Below, piece by piece: positions 9,187 through 21,027 of a DNA stretch of 64,000 nucleotides. The notes under the pieces were generated by a model that worked only from the letters and a program-made list of their open reading frames with translations, searched no databases and was not told where the DNA came from. Both the position numbers and the translations under genes were made by a program. The stretch is from assembly GCF_016772475.1 (NCBI RefSeq), contig NZ_CP068595.1:4340001-4404000 (forward strand), written 5' to 3'. Source of the stretch: Paenibacillus sonchi (GTDB lineage: Bacteria > Bacillota > Bacilli > Paenibacillales > Paenibacillaceae). Numbering within the stretch: position 1 is the first letter of the stretch; each line of letters begins with the position of its first letter.

Positions 9187-10300
9187 TCATGGGGATGGGG
9201 GATATGTGAACCTTCTTAGGCCGTATTTCGCTACAGTCTGCTGGGCCGGCAATGAAGTGACCGTGGCTTGATATGTAACTGTTACAGAGGTGCCGAGCGT
9301 CAATGTCCCGAAAGGGACGCCTGCTGTAATATCATACGAAGGCCGGTACCACACCGGCTACTACAACACTTCTGTTCACAAAGGTTAACCCTGTCGGCAA
9401 AGTGTCCGACAATACGGCGCTGGTTGGACTGGCCGTGCCTGTATTGCTGACTGTTACGGTATAGGTCACGGTATCACCGACGACCGTCCCGGCCACATTG
9501 GAGCCTTTGGTCAAGGTGATCTTAGGGGCGTTGATATCAATTTGCAGCGCATTTCCGTTGACCACATAGACATCGCCGGATGTCGTTGGGGTCAGCAGTG
9601 CGGAAGACTGGTTGTTCACAAGTCTTGCCGAGACATCCACATTGGTAATATCCCAGCCCTGCCGTCTGCCGATGATATTGGTTCCGGGACTGCCGTTGGT
9701 CTGGTTGCGGGTTCCGAAGGTGCCGGTGGTATTGAGCGCGCCGGTATCATTGTTGATCTGGGAAGCAAAAAAGTTATTGGCAAAGTTGTTGGGGCTGGCC
9801 AACGCAACCTGGGTATTCGATGTCGGACCGAACAGCGCCTGATCTCCTGAACGGTTGGCGTCCCCTTCCTGTGCGCTGAACAGAATGCGGCCGCCCAGCG
9901 CTCCAGTTACCGGGGTGGCAAAGCCTGTAATGGTATCTGAATCCGGCGGCACACTTAAAGTGGTTCCGGCCGGGGTTGTGAAGGAGACCGGATTGTTGAT
10001 GGCTGAACTCAGATTGACAGAACCGTTGATATAGGAGCCGCCCCAGATCAGCTCAGCATACAGCACCGTACTTCCTGAGGGGATTGTCAGTATCGCTGAA
10101 GAGCTGTTGTTCTGGTACAGGTTTGCCGTTCCCGCCGGATAGGTTCCGAATACGGAGGCTGTATTCACTGTAGCGAATGCTCCGATACTGTCCTGTGTTC
10201 CGGGAATGCCCGTTGTGTCTGAGCGGCTCAGTCCCAGCGTATTGCCTGTGAACGTGATAGCTCCCGTGGCGTTTATAGTAGCCCGAACGACTAGAGGAAT
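9187..10300 (-). pseudogene. Truncated DUF11-repeat surface protein
   Basis: The minus frame 10333-9332 encodes a lectin-like N-terminal region (ATGAITFTGNTLGLSRSDT...) followed by the start of a DUF11 cell-surface repeat (TVTYTVTVSNTGTASPTSAV). Full-length relatives carry many tandem DUF11 repeats; here only part of one remains. A +1 shift at about 9339 (an extra base in CCTTCG) breaks the frame. The other frame continues the repeat (YDITAGVPFGTLTLGTSVTV) to 9187 and then stops after a non-homologous tail. The ribosome site AAGGAGG (10315-10309) points to an ATT start at 10300; no ATG is suitably placed. Confidence 0.65.
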
Positions 10301-10460
10301 AATTTTTACCTCCTTATGAAGGAATGAGCTCATGGGTGAGAACGAAAAAAAAGCAAACCGGCTTCTTTATTGACGTCGGTATGCTCTATTTCTACTTATA
10401 ATAGGCTATGCCTGACTTGTCTGAAAATTGTTTGTCCATGGATAGCCCGGGATATTATAT

Positions 10461-11099
10461 TTATACTTGCCTGTTTTGTGCGTGTCTTCTCCGCTTCAGA
10501 AGCGCTTGCGGTTCGGGATAGGTTTTCCTGCTCATGGCTGCAAGCTCTTCAGGGGTGGCGGGCTTCTTGACTGCAACGAAATGGTACATGATTTCATGAA
10601 CGACATTGGACTGCAGCGTCTTCAGAATCTCCAGCTCCTCAGCTTCATAAAGCGTGTCGTCAAAAGGATACTGATAGAACAGCTCCATCCGCAGCAGCCT
10701 GTAATCAAAGGGAGGCACAGGCGCCGGATAATCGGGGATTTCCGGTGAAACTGCCCCAGCGGCAGTCTGGAAAAAGCTTCCTGTAAAATAACGGGGGGTG
10801 TATTCGTCGAATTTCTGCTTGAACAGAGGATTGGACAGGTGAGGGAAGCTGTGGGCGTAAGGCGCCAGAATACAGATTACGGCTTTATGGATGCTAATCC
10901 GGTAAATTTCCGCCATTACCGCAAATAAATTGTTCACATACGGCAATACGCGGCTGGCCATAACAAATTCGGCAGTGTTGTCCGGCAGTGGAATTCCTTC
11001 ATTTATGTCGCAGATGATATCTACTCCGGGCCAAGCGGTACGGTCGATTCCAAGATAACCGGTTTCTTTGCCGGAGCCGCAGCCGATATCGATTTTCAA
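10461..11099 (-). CDS. SAM-dependent methyltransferase-like protein
   Basis: About 212 residues. The first residues contain class I methyltransferase motif I (KIDIGCGSGKE), followed by GYLGIDRTAWPGVDIICDI (acidic end of strand 2) and PLPDNTAEFVMASRVLPYV (motif near strand 4), matching the Methyltransf_11 layout. The substrate is unknown. The start is taken as TTG at 11099, 8 bases after AAGGAG; a GTG at 11108 overlaps that site and is less likely. The C-terminus is rich in Arg and Lys. It is divergent from the lipoprotein gene at 11304. Confidence 0.75.
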   Translation of the reverse strand: MKIDIGCGSGKETGYLGIDRTAWPGVDIICDINEGIPLPDNTAEFVMASRVLPYVNNLFAVMAEIYRISIHKAVICILAPYAHSFPHLSNPLFKQKFDEYTPRYFTGSFFQTAAGAVSPEIPDYPAPVPPFDYRLLRMELFYQYPFDDTLYEAEELEILKTLQSNVVHEIMYHFVAVKKPATPEELAAMSRKTYPEPQALLKRRRHAQNRQV

Positions 11100-11303
11100 G
11101 GAAATCACTCCTTCAGGGAATGGCTCAAAAATAAGGCTTTACAGCATTGTATTAATTTCACCGCCTCCTGTCTCCGGTGTACGCCTATCCAAGCCGTAAA
11201 CGTAGAGTAAGTTTATGCAACCCTGGAGAAGGGTTAAACGTTTATAAGAGTAAGCCAAGCCAGGCGGCAATCTTACCGCTTCAACAAAGAGGAGGCAATC
11301 AAC

Positions 11304-12218
11304 ATGAAATCGCAACGCAAATTACCTGTTCTGGCAGCCATCGCTGTATTGATGCTGGCTATAACTGCTTGCGGCGGCAATACACCAGCCGAGGCTCCGG
11401 GAGAGCCGTCACCTACGGCTTCACCCTCTCCTGCAGAGAGTACGGCTTCGCCGTCACCAAGCCCTGCAGCCCAGCCGAGTTCCTCCCCTGCGGAGGAATC
11501 GCAAGTGATTCAGGGGACAGGTATCTATGTCGGGCAGATTGATAATCATTCTGTAGAGATCAAGACAGAAGAGGGGGCGACATCCTTTGAGCTGGGCGCA
11601 GGATTGGAAGAGGCTCCAGAGGCTCTAAGTATGGATGACCCGGTTGTTTTTGAATATGTCGAACGGAGTGTAGAGGGAGATCCCTCCGTCCGGCAGCGGG
11701 TGCTTTCGAAGCTGGAGAAGTCCGCAGAGAGCGGCAGTGCAGCTCCTTCCCAGGCAGCGCTCCCCAAGTCGAAGCCATTCAGTCTGACACTGGAAGGCAT
11801 GAAGGAAGAAAAGACGGCTGTGCTCGCTGCCGGCGACGGCTATTCGCTGTATGTATTTGATATCTTCACTTTTGATGCGAAGACCGGCAGACTGGCCATG
11901 AAAGTTGACCCGGAGTATTACGCTGAGATCACCAAGCTGCCTTCGGACTTCAATCTCGATTCCCTTAAGCTGGAGGGCGAAAAGGAACTGTCCCCTACAG
12001 GGAAAGTGACCGCACTCGATCAAAAAGAACGTGGCCGGCGGATGTCCGGTATCCGGCTCTATCTTACAGCCATGGGGAACGGGCTGACCCGCGAGTATGC
12101 GGTGAAGGAGATTGCAGGGCAGGGGTATGTGATCAGGCTGAACATTCCGCAGCGTGAAGCCTCGGAAGGCTTCGGGCCGCATGTCTACGCTTCGCTGGAC
12201 AGTCTGGTCAGCCAGTAG
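11304..12218 (+). CDS. Putative lipoprotein with Pro/Ser-rich linker
   Basis: 304 residues. A type II signal peptide ends in the lipobox LAITAC (Cys about 22). A Pro/Ser/Thr/Ala-rich linker (about 25-70) follows, typical of wall-spanning spacers. Then come about 230 residues of mixed alpha/beta sequence with no recognised domain, including YSLYVFDIFTFDAKTGRLAMK. It is predicted to be anchored to the outer face of the membrane. AGAGGAGG precedes the ATG at a normal distance. No neighbour suggests a function. Confidence 0.75.
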   Translation: MKSQRKLPVLAAIAVLMLAITACGGNTPAEAPGEPSPTASPSPAESTASPSPSPAAQPSSSPAEESQVIQGTGIYVGQIDNHSVEIKTEEGATSFELGAGLEEAPEALSMDDPVVFEYVERSVEGDPSVRQRVLSKLEKSAESGSAAPSQAALPKSKPFSLTLEGMKEEKTAVLAAGDGYSLYVFDIFTFDAKTGRLAMKVDPEYYAEITKLPSDFNLDSLKLEGEKELSPTGKVTALDQKERGRRMSGIRLYLTAMGNGLTREYAVKEIAGQGYVIRLNIPQREASEGFGPHVYASLDSLVSQ

Positions 12219-12297
12219 CCGGTGGGCAGGCTGAGGGAGCAGCATAGCAGGAGCTGCAATTATTGAACTTAAAAATCGATGAAAAGGGCAGTCTTTG

Positions 12298-12483
12298 TTA
12301 GTGGAAAAAGTATCACTAATTTAACTCATTCGGCTTACGGAGTATTCTATGTGGGAAAAAGTACCACTAATCCGGCTGATATCGTCCATATGGGATGAAT
12401 AAGCATGAATTAAGTGTACAAAATCCCACTAAAACCTTTTGTAGCCAGGATTTCAGCTAAATAGTTTTACTTTTTCCACTTAG
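12298..12483. repeat. Intergenic short interspersed inverted repeats (TTAGTGG...CACTAA type)
   Basis: Four related elements stand in a gene-free stretch: 12298-12319, 12351-12370, about 12420-12434 and, inverted, about 12466-12483. Each carries GTGGGAAAAAGT and/or CCACTAA-like arms and can form a small hairpin. They look like a dispersed intergenic repeat family. No gene is seen in 12219-12622. Confidence 0.5.
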
Positions 12484-12560
12484 CTTCAGTTCCTGATGAG
12501 CCTCATCACGTTCCCCAAACTTTCTCCAGTTCAGCTCATATACTAACAGAATAGAAGCAC

Positions 12561-12603
12561 AATAAGGGACCGATTCCGGAGAGCTTCCGAACCGGTCCCT
12601 TGT
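12561..12603 (-). terminator. Terminator of the 12623 membrane-protein gene
   Basis: AAGGGACCG (12564-12572) pairs with CGGTCCCTT (12593-12601). An inner TTCCGGA/TTCCGAA pair and outer AGCAC/GTGCT arms extend it. It lies just after the stop codon of the minus-strand gene. Confidence 0.7.
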
Positions 12604-12622
12604 GCTTGGTACGGGTTAAGTC

Positions 12623-13081
12623 TTAAACGGAGCCGGCATTTACGAGTACGGTGGAGATGATCAGCATGAACAGCAGCAGAAAAACCGCATTAATGATAGT
12701 GCCGATGATCCCAAACACTTTGCGGCGCTTGCGGAGAGTAAGCCCGATAATGCCCAGCACCCCTCCGATGACATTGAATGCTGCCAGGATGAGCACAGAT
12801 ATTCCGAGATAGAAGATAGCCTCTGCGCTATCGGCAATAAAGGAGTCGCTTCCGTTTACAAGGGAAGAGGACCGGACACCTACAACTACAAAGGCGATAA
12901 TATAGCCTATAAGGGTAATCAAGGCGATGATGAACGAGGCAATTCCGGGTCCGGAATGTTTGAAGTCCCGTTTGTTCTCTTCATACGTTGCATGCTGCTG
13001 TGGTGGTAATCCCGTCTCCGGGACCGTACTCTGCGGCCGTGGTGAGGAAGGATCTGTGTGTGGCGTAGAATAATCGTCCAT
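12623..13081 (-). CDS. Small DUF4190-like membrane protein
   Basis: 152 residues. A polar Pro/Ser/Thr-rich cytoplasmic head (1-45) is followed by three hydrophobic spans (about 48-68, 88-118, 128-150). The Gly-rich GPGIASFIIALI and NVIGGVLGIIGLTLRKRRK blocks resemble the DUF4190/DUF4064 class of small membrane proteins. Function unknown. It is monocistronic with its own terminator. Confidence 0.7.
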   Translation of the reverse strand: MDDYSTPHTDPSSPRPQSTVPETGLPPQQHATYEENKRDFKHSGPGIASFIIALITLIGYIIAFVVVGVRSSSLVNGSDSFIADSAEAIFYLGISVLILAAFNVIGGVLGIIGLTLRKRRKVFGIIGTIINAVFLLLFMLIISTVLVNAGSV

Positions 13082-13249
13082 GGGTGCACTCCTTATGTCC
13101 TGAATGGATTAATGACTGATAGTATCCACTTTTCCATAAGATGGCGGCAAAAGCAAGTCTTGTTTGTAAAATGTAGCAGCGGCTGCTGGAAATAAACAGC
13201 CGGGTTACGGTAAGATAGGGGAAGTTCAATCTTAAGGAGCTGTGTATCC

Positions 13250-13627
13250 ATGCAACGAAGATTTATGGCCTGGGGAGCCTTGCTTGCCATGCTGTCCGTC
13301 GGCATAGGCGCGTTCGGAGCGCATTTGCTCAAACCGGTAATCAGCGAGGATTACCTTAAGGTGTACGAGACAGGTGTACATTACCACATGATTCATGCAC
13401 TGGGGCTGATTCTTATCGGGCTGGCTGCGGGTCAATGGGGAGAGCGTTCACGCCTGCGCTGGGCAGGGAGGCTGCTGATTCTGGGAATTATTTTGTTCTC
13501 CGGCAGCCTGTATGCCTTGAGCATTACCGGTATCAAGGTGCTTGGAGCAATTACTCCCCTTGGAGGGGTATGTTTTCTGGCCGGGTGGCTTTGCCTGGCC
13601 TGGGAAGCTTTGTCCCGGAACAAGTGA
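13250..13627 (+). CDS. DUF423 family membrane protein
   Basis: 125 residues with four hydrophobic spans. The family hallmark GIGAFGAHLLKPVI and the later YHMIHALGLILIG and ITPLGGVCFLAGWL match DUF423 (YwdK-like) integral membrane proteins, whose role is unknown. A ribosome site (AAGGAG) precedes the ATG. Length is normal for the family. Confidence 0.88.
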   Translation: MQRRFMAWGALLAMLSVGIGAFGAHLLKPVISEDYLKVYETGVHYHMIHALGLILIGLAAGQWGERSRLRWAGRLLILGIILFSGSLYALSITGIKVLGAITPLGGVCFLAGWLCLAWEALSRNK

Positions 13628-13656
13628 ATGTTGCTGAGCCGCAAGGTCCATACAAA

Positions 13657-13699
13657 CCAGCAAGCACCTGCCTGGACAATCCGGGCAGGTGCTTGCTGG
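13657..13699. terminator. Strong hairpin between convergent genes
   Basis: A perfect 16-bp stem, 13657-13672 with 13684-13699. It is followed by TTTG on the minus strand. It probably ends the minus-strand gene at 13723 and also blocks read-through from DUF423. Confidence 0.75.
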
Positions 13700-13722
13700 C
13701 GCGGGACCACAGCAAAAAGGTA

Positions 13723-14247
13723 CTACGAAAATTCGTCAATCTCATTGAGCTTGAACGTGTACACTTGCTTTTCATCCACATGGTATACGCTGATTGAATT
13801 GGCCGCTTCATCAAAATTGAGAATACGGCAGGGCATGGAAACCTGTTTGCCGTGACGGTTGGCGCGGAGCCGGACCAATTGGTTGTTCTGAATGTATAAT
13901 CTGATTTTTCCATATGCATCTGCAGGGGTCTCTCCTGGCGCGTCAGCAGGAATACTGCTGGATACGGGCTTGCCGGCTTGCTTGTCCGTTGGCTTCACTG
14001 GCAATTTCACAGGGACTTGAACGGCTGCTGCAGATTCATGTTTCAGGGCAAGCTTCGCGGAACGCAGCAGATGGTCAATCGTTCTTCCAAGCTCAAGACC
14101 CGAGTTGATGTTGAAATCTGTGATTTTGTCGTTGCTGTTCAATATTTCAAGTAAATATTGCAGTGCAAGCGGGTTAGTACGGGCGTTAATCAGGATGTCG
14201 ACATTGAACAGATAATTGCCATCCGTATGTTGTAGTTTCTTGTCCAT
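13723..14247 (-). CDS. Hypothetical protein
   Basis: 174 residues from ATG at 14247, preceded by GGGGGA. The ATG at 14274 is open but lacks a ribosome site. The N-terminal half (YLFNVDILINARTNPLALQYLLEILN) looks helical. A Lys/Pro/Ala/Ser-rich linker separates it from a C-terminal part with YHVDEKQVYTFKLNEIDEF. No domain was recognised. Confidence 0.65.
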   Translation of the reverse strand: MDKKLQHTDGNYLFNVDILINARTNPLALQYLLEILNSNDKITDFNINSGLELGRTIDHLLRSAKLALKHESAAAVQVPVKLPVKPTDKQAGKPVSSSIPADAPGETPADAYGKIRLYIQNNQLVRLRANRHGKQVSMPCRILNFDEAANSISVYHVDEKQVYTFKLNEIDEFS

Positions 14248-14469
14248 AAATCCCCCAGCTTTGTCAGTAGACACAATTAGAAATTCAATTTTTAAAGTAT
14301 ATAAACTATACCACTAATTAAACAATAAGCATATACCTCCTTCTCGAAAAAACAAGGACTATTGACCCCTGCGTTTTGCAGGGGATTTAGGTCTATCGCC
14401 CACACGCTGCCCGGAAAAACAGCATACACATACATCGTGATGAGGATAAAGTAGAAGGAGGTAGTGCAA

Positions 14470-14772
14470 GTGGTTACAATGGAGCCTGTTAATGTAGGCG
14501 GGCATATATTGGTTGGTGTTGAAGTGAAGCTTCCGAAAACTACGCTGCTTTCCATCAGCACGAGCAAAGGATATATCATGTGCGGAGCGCTCGATGTAGG
14601 CCTTCTTAACGAAACGCTAAGCGACCGGGGGATCATTGCAGCCCGGGCCGTTGGCGTGAGAACATTGCCGCAGCTTCTGGCTGCCCCGCTGGAGTCTGTA
14701 ACGATAGAGGCTGAGAAGCTGGGGATTGTACCCGGAATAACTGGTGCGGATGCCCTCCTCCTCATGCTGTAA
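14470..14772 (+). CDS. DUF1805 domain-containing protein (YunC-like)
   Basis: About 100 residues. The conserved blocks LPKTTLLSISTSKGYIMCGALDVGLLN and ARAVGVRTLPQLLAAPLESVT match the small DUF1805 (YunC) family, for which no biochemical role is established. A GTG at 14464 is only 2 bases from GAAGGAGG; the GTG at 14470 has 8-base spacing and is preferred. A weak GGCC hairpin with CTTTTTC (about 14811-14830) may end the transcript. Confidence 0.82.
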   Translation: MVTMEPVNVGGHILVGVEVKLPKTTLLSISTSKGYIMCGALDVGLLNETLSDRGIIAARAVGVRTLPQLLAAPLESVTIEAEKLGIVPGITGADALLLML

Positions 14773-15068
14773 GGCAGCACTCTGTGATGTACTGGTGTAT
14801 GGATTAAGCGGGGCCTGCGGGCCTCTTTTTCTGTGCCTAGTGAGCCAAGTGGAGACGGTTTTATGCGGACGGGGCATAAGGGAAGCGGGCTTGGCTCATC
14901 CTATACATAGCTTTCGATTTATGGGGACAGCAGGGATTCCAGCCGGTGGCGCCCGGTCATATTTCTTGTTTCGTCTTCTGTACGGAAGGGTAAATTCAAT
15001 ATAGACACTGCATTGCCGGACCATGGACAGGCAGCCGGCTAAATTATGGATAAGGAAGGGATTATACA

Positions 15069-15530
15069 ATGGCTAAAGCATCGAACAAAGTCAACACCAC
15101 TTCACTCGAACAAGTACTCAACCGTGAGGTTGCCAACCTGAACGTGCTGTACGTCAAAATTCATAATTATCACTGGTATGTGAAGGGTGAGCAATTCTTC
15201 TCCCTGCATGTAAAATTCGAAGAGCTGTATGATGATGTTACCCTCAAAATGGACGAGGTGGCTGAACGCCTGCTCAGCATCAAGGGCAGTCCGGCAGCGA
15301 CCATGAAGGAATATCTGGAGCTCGCAACCATTCAGGAAGCGACCGGCAAGGAAGATACCCGGGGCATGGTTCAGACGCTGATTGAGGACTTCGCCACTGT
15401 AGCTGAAGAGCTAACAGAAGGCATTGAACTGGCCGAGCAGGTGAGCGATCAGCCAACAGCGGACCTGTTCATCAAAATCCGCAGCGATCTGGAAAAAAAT
15501 CAGTGGATGCTGCGTTCTTTCCTGGGTTGA
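15069..15530 (+). CDS. dps: Dps/ferritin-like DNA-protection protein
   Basis: 153 residues, full length for Dps. The ferroxidase-site helices are visible: NVLYVKIHNYHWYVKG (His ligands) and FEELYDDVTLKMDEVAERLL (acidic ligands from the neighbouring subunit). These proteins form 12-subunit shells that oxidise ferrous iron with peroxide and store it, protecting DNA. The neighbouring suf operon also handles iron and oxidative stress. ATAAGGAAGGG precedes the ATG, and a clear terminator follows. Confidence 0.93.
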   Translation: MAKASNKVNTTSLEQVLNREVANLNVLYVKIHNYHWYVKGEQFFSLHVKFEELYDDVTLKMDEVAERLLSIKGSPAATMKEYLELATIQEATGKEDTRGMVQTLIEDFATVAEELTEGIELAEQVSDQPTADLFIKIRSDLEKNQWMLRSFLG

Positions 15531-15567
15531 TCTTTCCTGTCTCATACACGCAGTTCCAAATAGAGTA

Positions 15568-15598
15568 GAGCCTCCGGTACGGAGGCTTTATTTTTTGC
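15568..15598 (+). terminator. Terminator of dps
   Basis: The stem GCCTCC (15570-15575) / GGAGGC (15581-15586) with a short loop is followed by TTTATTTTTT. Confidence 0.88.
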
Positions 15599-15678
15599 CT
15601 TTTGTCGATCCGTGAAACCGGATATGAAAATACATGTTTGTAAAAAAAATCGGTTTGTAATAAAATTAGTGAGAATCA

Positions 15679-15715
15679 TTGATAATCACTGCGTTTCACT
15701 TTATAATTATTTTAA
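15679..15715 (+). promoter_or_regulatory. suf operon promoter overlapped by a PerR/Fur-like box
   Basis: TTGATA (15679-15684) and TATAAT (15702-15707) are separated by exactly 17 bases, a good sigma-A promoter about 100 bases before sufC. The -10 element lies in TTATAATTATTTTAA (15701-15715), which matches the PerR-type consensus TTATAATnATTATAA at all but one defined position. The -35 lies in a GAGAAT...GATAAT repeat (15671-15686) like half Fur boxes. Iron or peroxide control is inferred; which regulator binds cannot be decided from sequence. Confidence 0.6.
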
Positions 15716-15810
15716 TGTGATATACAATCTAATTTTTGCTGGCATCAGGGATTACCTGTTACAATACAGCTTTCTGATTTCGCAAATCGAACAATGGGGG
15801 GAACATTATT

Positions 15811-16593
15811 ATGGCAGCAGATTTTGTCATTGAAGGACTGAAAGCGACGATTGAAGGAAAAGAAATTCTGAAGGGCATCAACCTTCAAATGAAGGGCGGC
15901 GAAATTCACGCCATCATGGGACCAAACGGTACCGGTAAAAGCACCCTGGCTTCCGCACTGATGGGCCATCCCAAGTACGAGGTTACCGAGGGCACAGCCG
16001 TTCTTGAAGGCGAGGACCTGCTGGAAATGGCTGTTGACGAACGCGCGCGCGCCGGTCTTTTTCTGGCGATGCAGTATCCGAGTGAAATCAGCGGCGTAAC
16101 GAACTCCGACTTCCTGCGCAGCGCCATTAATTCCCGCCGTGAAGAAGGAAATGAAATTTCCCTGATCCGCTTCATCCGTCAAATGGAAGCTAAAATGAAG
16201 GAACTGGATATGAACCCTGAGTTTCTGCACCGCTATCTGAACGAAGGCTTCTCCGGCGGTGAAAAGAAACGCAACGAAATTCTTCAAATGATGATGCTGG
16301 ACCCGAAGATCGTCATTCTTGACGAAATTGACTCCGGCCTGGATATTGATGCGCTCAAAATTGTTGCTGAAGGCGTCAACTCGATGCGCAGCCCGGAACG
16401 CGGCTTCCTGGTTATTACCCACTATCAGCGCCTCTTGAATTACATTAAGCCGGATTTTGTACATGTCATGATGCAGGGACGGATTGTGAAATCCGGCGGT
16501 CCTGAGCTGGCAGAACGTCTGGAAGCGGAAGGCTATGAATGGGTCAAGGAAGAACTCGGCATTGAAGATGAAACCGTAGGACAGGAAGCTTAA
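15811..16593 (+). CDS. sufC: Fe-S cluster assembly ATPase SufC
   Basis: 260 residues, soluble ABC-type ATPase. Walker A GPNGTGKST is at about 37-45, the signature FSGGEKKRNEI at about 147, and Walker B IVILDEIDSGLD at about 166. SufC binds SufB and SufD and drives conformational change in the SufBCD scaffold on which iron-sulfur clusters form. It is the first gene of the operon and follows GGGGGGAAC closely. Confidence 0.97.
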   Translation: MAADFVIEGLKATIEGKEILKGINLQMKGGEIHAIMGPNGTGKSTLASALMGHPKYEVTEGTAVLEGEDLLEMAVDERARAGLFLAMQYPSEISGVTNSDFLRSAINSRREEGNEISLIRFIRQMEAKMKELDMNPEFLHRYLNEGFSGGEKKRNEILQMMMLDPKIVILDEIDSGLDIDALKIVAEGVNSMRSPERGFLVITHYQRLLNYIKPDFVHVMMQGRIVKSGGPELAERLEAEGYEWVKEELGIEDETVGQEA

Positions 16594-16620
16594 GAGACGC
16601 CAGGAAGGAGGAAACCACTT

Positions 16621-19572
<2,952 letters not shown>

Positions 19573-19591
19573 AAACAAGGAGGCTGACACC

Positions 19592-20989
19592 ATGGCTAAG
19601 AAAGCGCCTGATATGGAAGAGTACCAATATGGGTTCCGTGACGAGCATAAGTCGATATTCCAGTCTGGTAAAGGACTTACGGCCGAAATTGTTAAAGAAA
19701 TCTCCGCCATCAAAAATGAACCGGAATGGATGCTGGATTTCCGCCTGAAAGCCCTGGAGCAGTTCTATAAAATGCCGATGCCTAAATGGGGCGGCAATCT
19801 TGACGAATTGGATTTTGACGATATCCAGTATTATGTAAGACCCTCCGAGAAGCAAGGGAAGACTTGGGAGGAAGTGCCTTCCGAGATCAAGGAAACCTTC
19901 GATAAGCTGGGGATTCCGGAAGCGGAACAGAAATTCCTGGCAGGTGTCTCGGCGCAGTACGAATCCGAGGTTGTCTACCACAGCATGCAGAAGAACCTTG
20001 AAGATCAGGGCGTCATCTTCACCGATACCGACACGGCGCTGCGGGAGCACCCGGAGCTGTTCAAGAAGTTCTTCGGCACCATTATCCCGCCTGCGGATAA
20101 CAAATTTGCTGCTTTGAACAGCGCGGTATGGTCGGGCGGAAGCTTCATTTATGTTCCGAAGGGCGTAAAATGTGAAGTGCCTCTGCAGGCCTACTTCCGT
20201 ATTAACTCCGAGAACATGGGCCAATTCGAGCGTACCCTGATTCTTGCCGACGAAGACAGCTTCGTGCATTATGTAGAGGGCTGTACCGCTCCAATCTACA
20301 GCACGAACTCTCTGCACAGTGCGGTGGTAGAGATCCTGTGCATGAAGAACGCGCGCGTCCGCTACACAACCATTCAGAACTGGGCGCCGAATATCTATAA
20401 CCTGGTAACCAAACGTGCCGTTGCTGAAGAGAATGCAACGATGGAATGGGTCGATGGCAACATCGGCTCCAAGCTGACGATGAAATATCCTGCGGTTGTG
20501 CTCAAAGGCCGCGGAGCCAAAGGTTCTGTATTGTCCATCGCGGTTGCAGGCAAAGACCAGCACCAGGATGCAGGAGCCAAAATGATTCACTTGGCACCGG
20601 ACACCACTTCGACAATTGTCTCCAAGTCGATCAGCAAACACGGCGGTAAAGTAACGTACCGTGGTCTTGCTTCCTTCGGCCGCAAAGCGGAAGGCGCCAA
20701 GTCGAACATCAAATGCGATACGCTCATTCTGGATAACCAGTCCACTTCGGACACCATTCCTTACAATGAGATCATGAACGACAACATCGTGCTGGAGCAT
20801 GAAGCGACCGTCTCCAAGGTATCCGAGGAGCAGCTGTTCTACCTGATGAGCCGTGGTCTTACCGAAGCCGAAGCTACCCAGATGATCGTTATGGGCTTCA
20901 TTGAACCCTTCACCAAAGAACTGCCGATGGAATATGCGGTAGAAATGAACCGTCTTATCAAGTTCGAAATGGAAGGCAGTATAGGATAA
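19592..20989 (+). CDS. sufB: Fe-S cluster assembly protein SufB
   Basis: 465 residues, full-length SufB, the main scaffold of the SufBC2D complex. Conserved blocks include [18 protein letters not shown] near the start, [21 protein letters not shown] in the middle, and the C-terminal [11 protein letters not shown], which is complete. AAACAAGGAGG precedes the ATG. It is the last host gene before the mobile element, and its 3' end is intact. Confidence 0.97.
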   Translation: MAKKAPDMEEYQYGFRDEHKSIFQSGKGLTAEIVKEISAIKNEPEWMLDFRLKALEQFYKMPMPKWGGNLDELDFDDIQYYVRPSEKQGKTWEEVPSEIKETFDKLGIPEAEQKFLAGVSAQYESEVVYHSMQKNLEDQGVIFTDTDTALREHPELFKKFFGTIIPPADNKFAALNSAVWSGGSFIYVPKGVKCEVPLQAYFRINSENMGQFERTLILADEDSFVHYVEGCTAPIYSTNSLHSAVVEILCMKNARVRYTTIQNWAPNIYNLVTKRAVAEENATMEWVDGNIGSKLTMKYPAVVLKGRGAKGSVLSIAVAGKDQHQDAGAKMIHLAPDTTSTIVSKSISKHGGKVTYRGLASFGRKAEGAKSNIKCDTLILDNQSTSDTIPYNEIMNDNIVLEHEATVSKVSEEQLFYLMSRGLTEAEATQMIVMGFIEPFTKELPMEYAVEMNRLIKFEMEGSIG

Positions 20990-21027
20990 CCTTCTGAAAA
21001 GCTTGATATATCAGCCTTTTTGGGGGT
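20990..21027. other. Candidate left attachment site / suf terminator
   Basis: 38 bases separate the sufB stop from the end of the integrase gene. They hold AAAGCTTGATATATCAGCCT around the perfect palindrome TGATATATCA (about 21003-21012), followed by TTTTT. It may be the suf terminator, the attL core, or both. A matching direct repeat was not found in the rest of the window. Confidence 0.4.

Noticed and set aside
14744..15004. 86-codon open frame before dps
   Set aside because: Overlaps the end of the DUF1805 gene, Cys/Gly-rich low-quality translation, no ribosome site.
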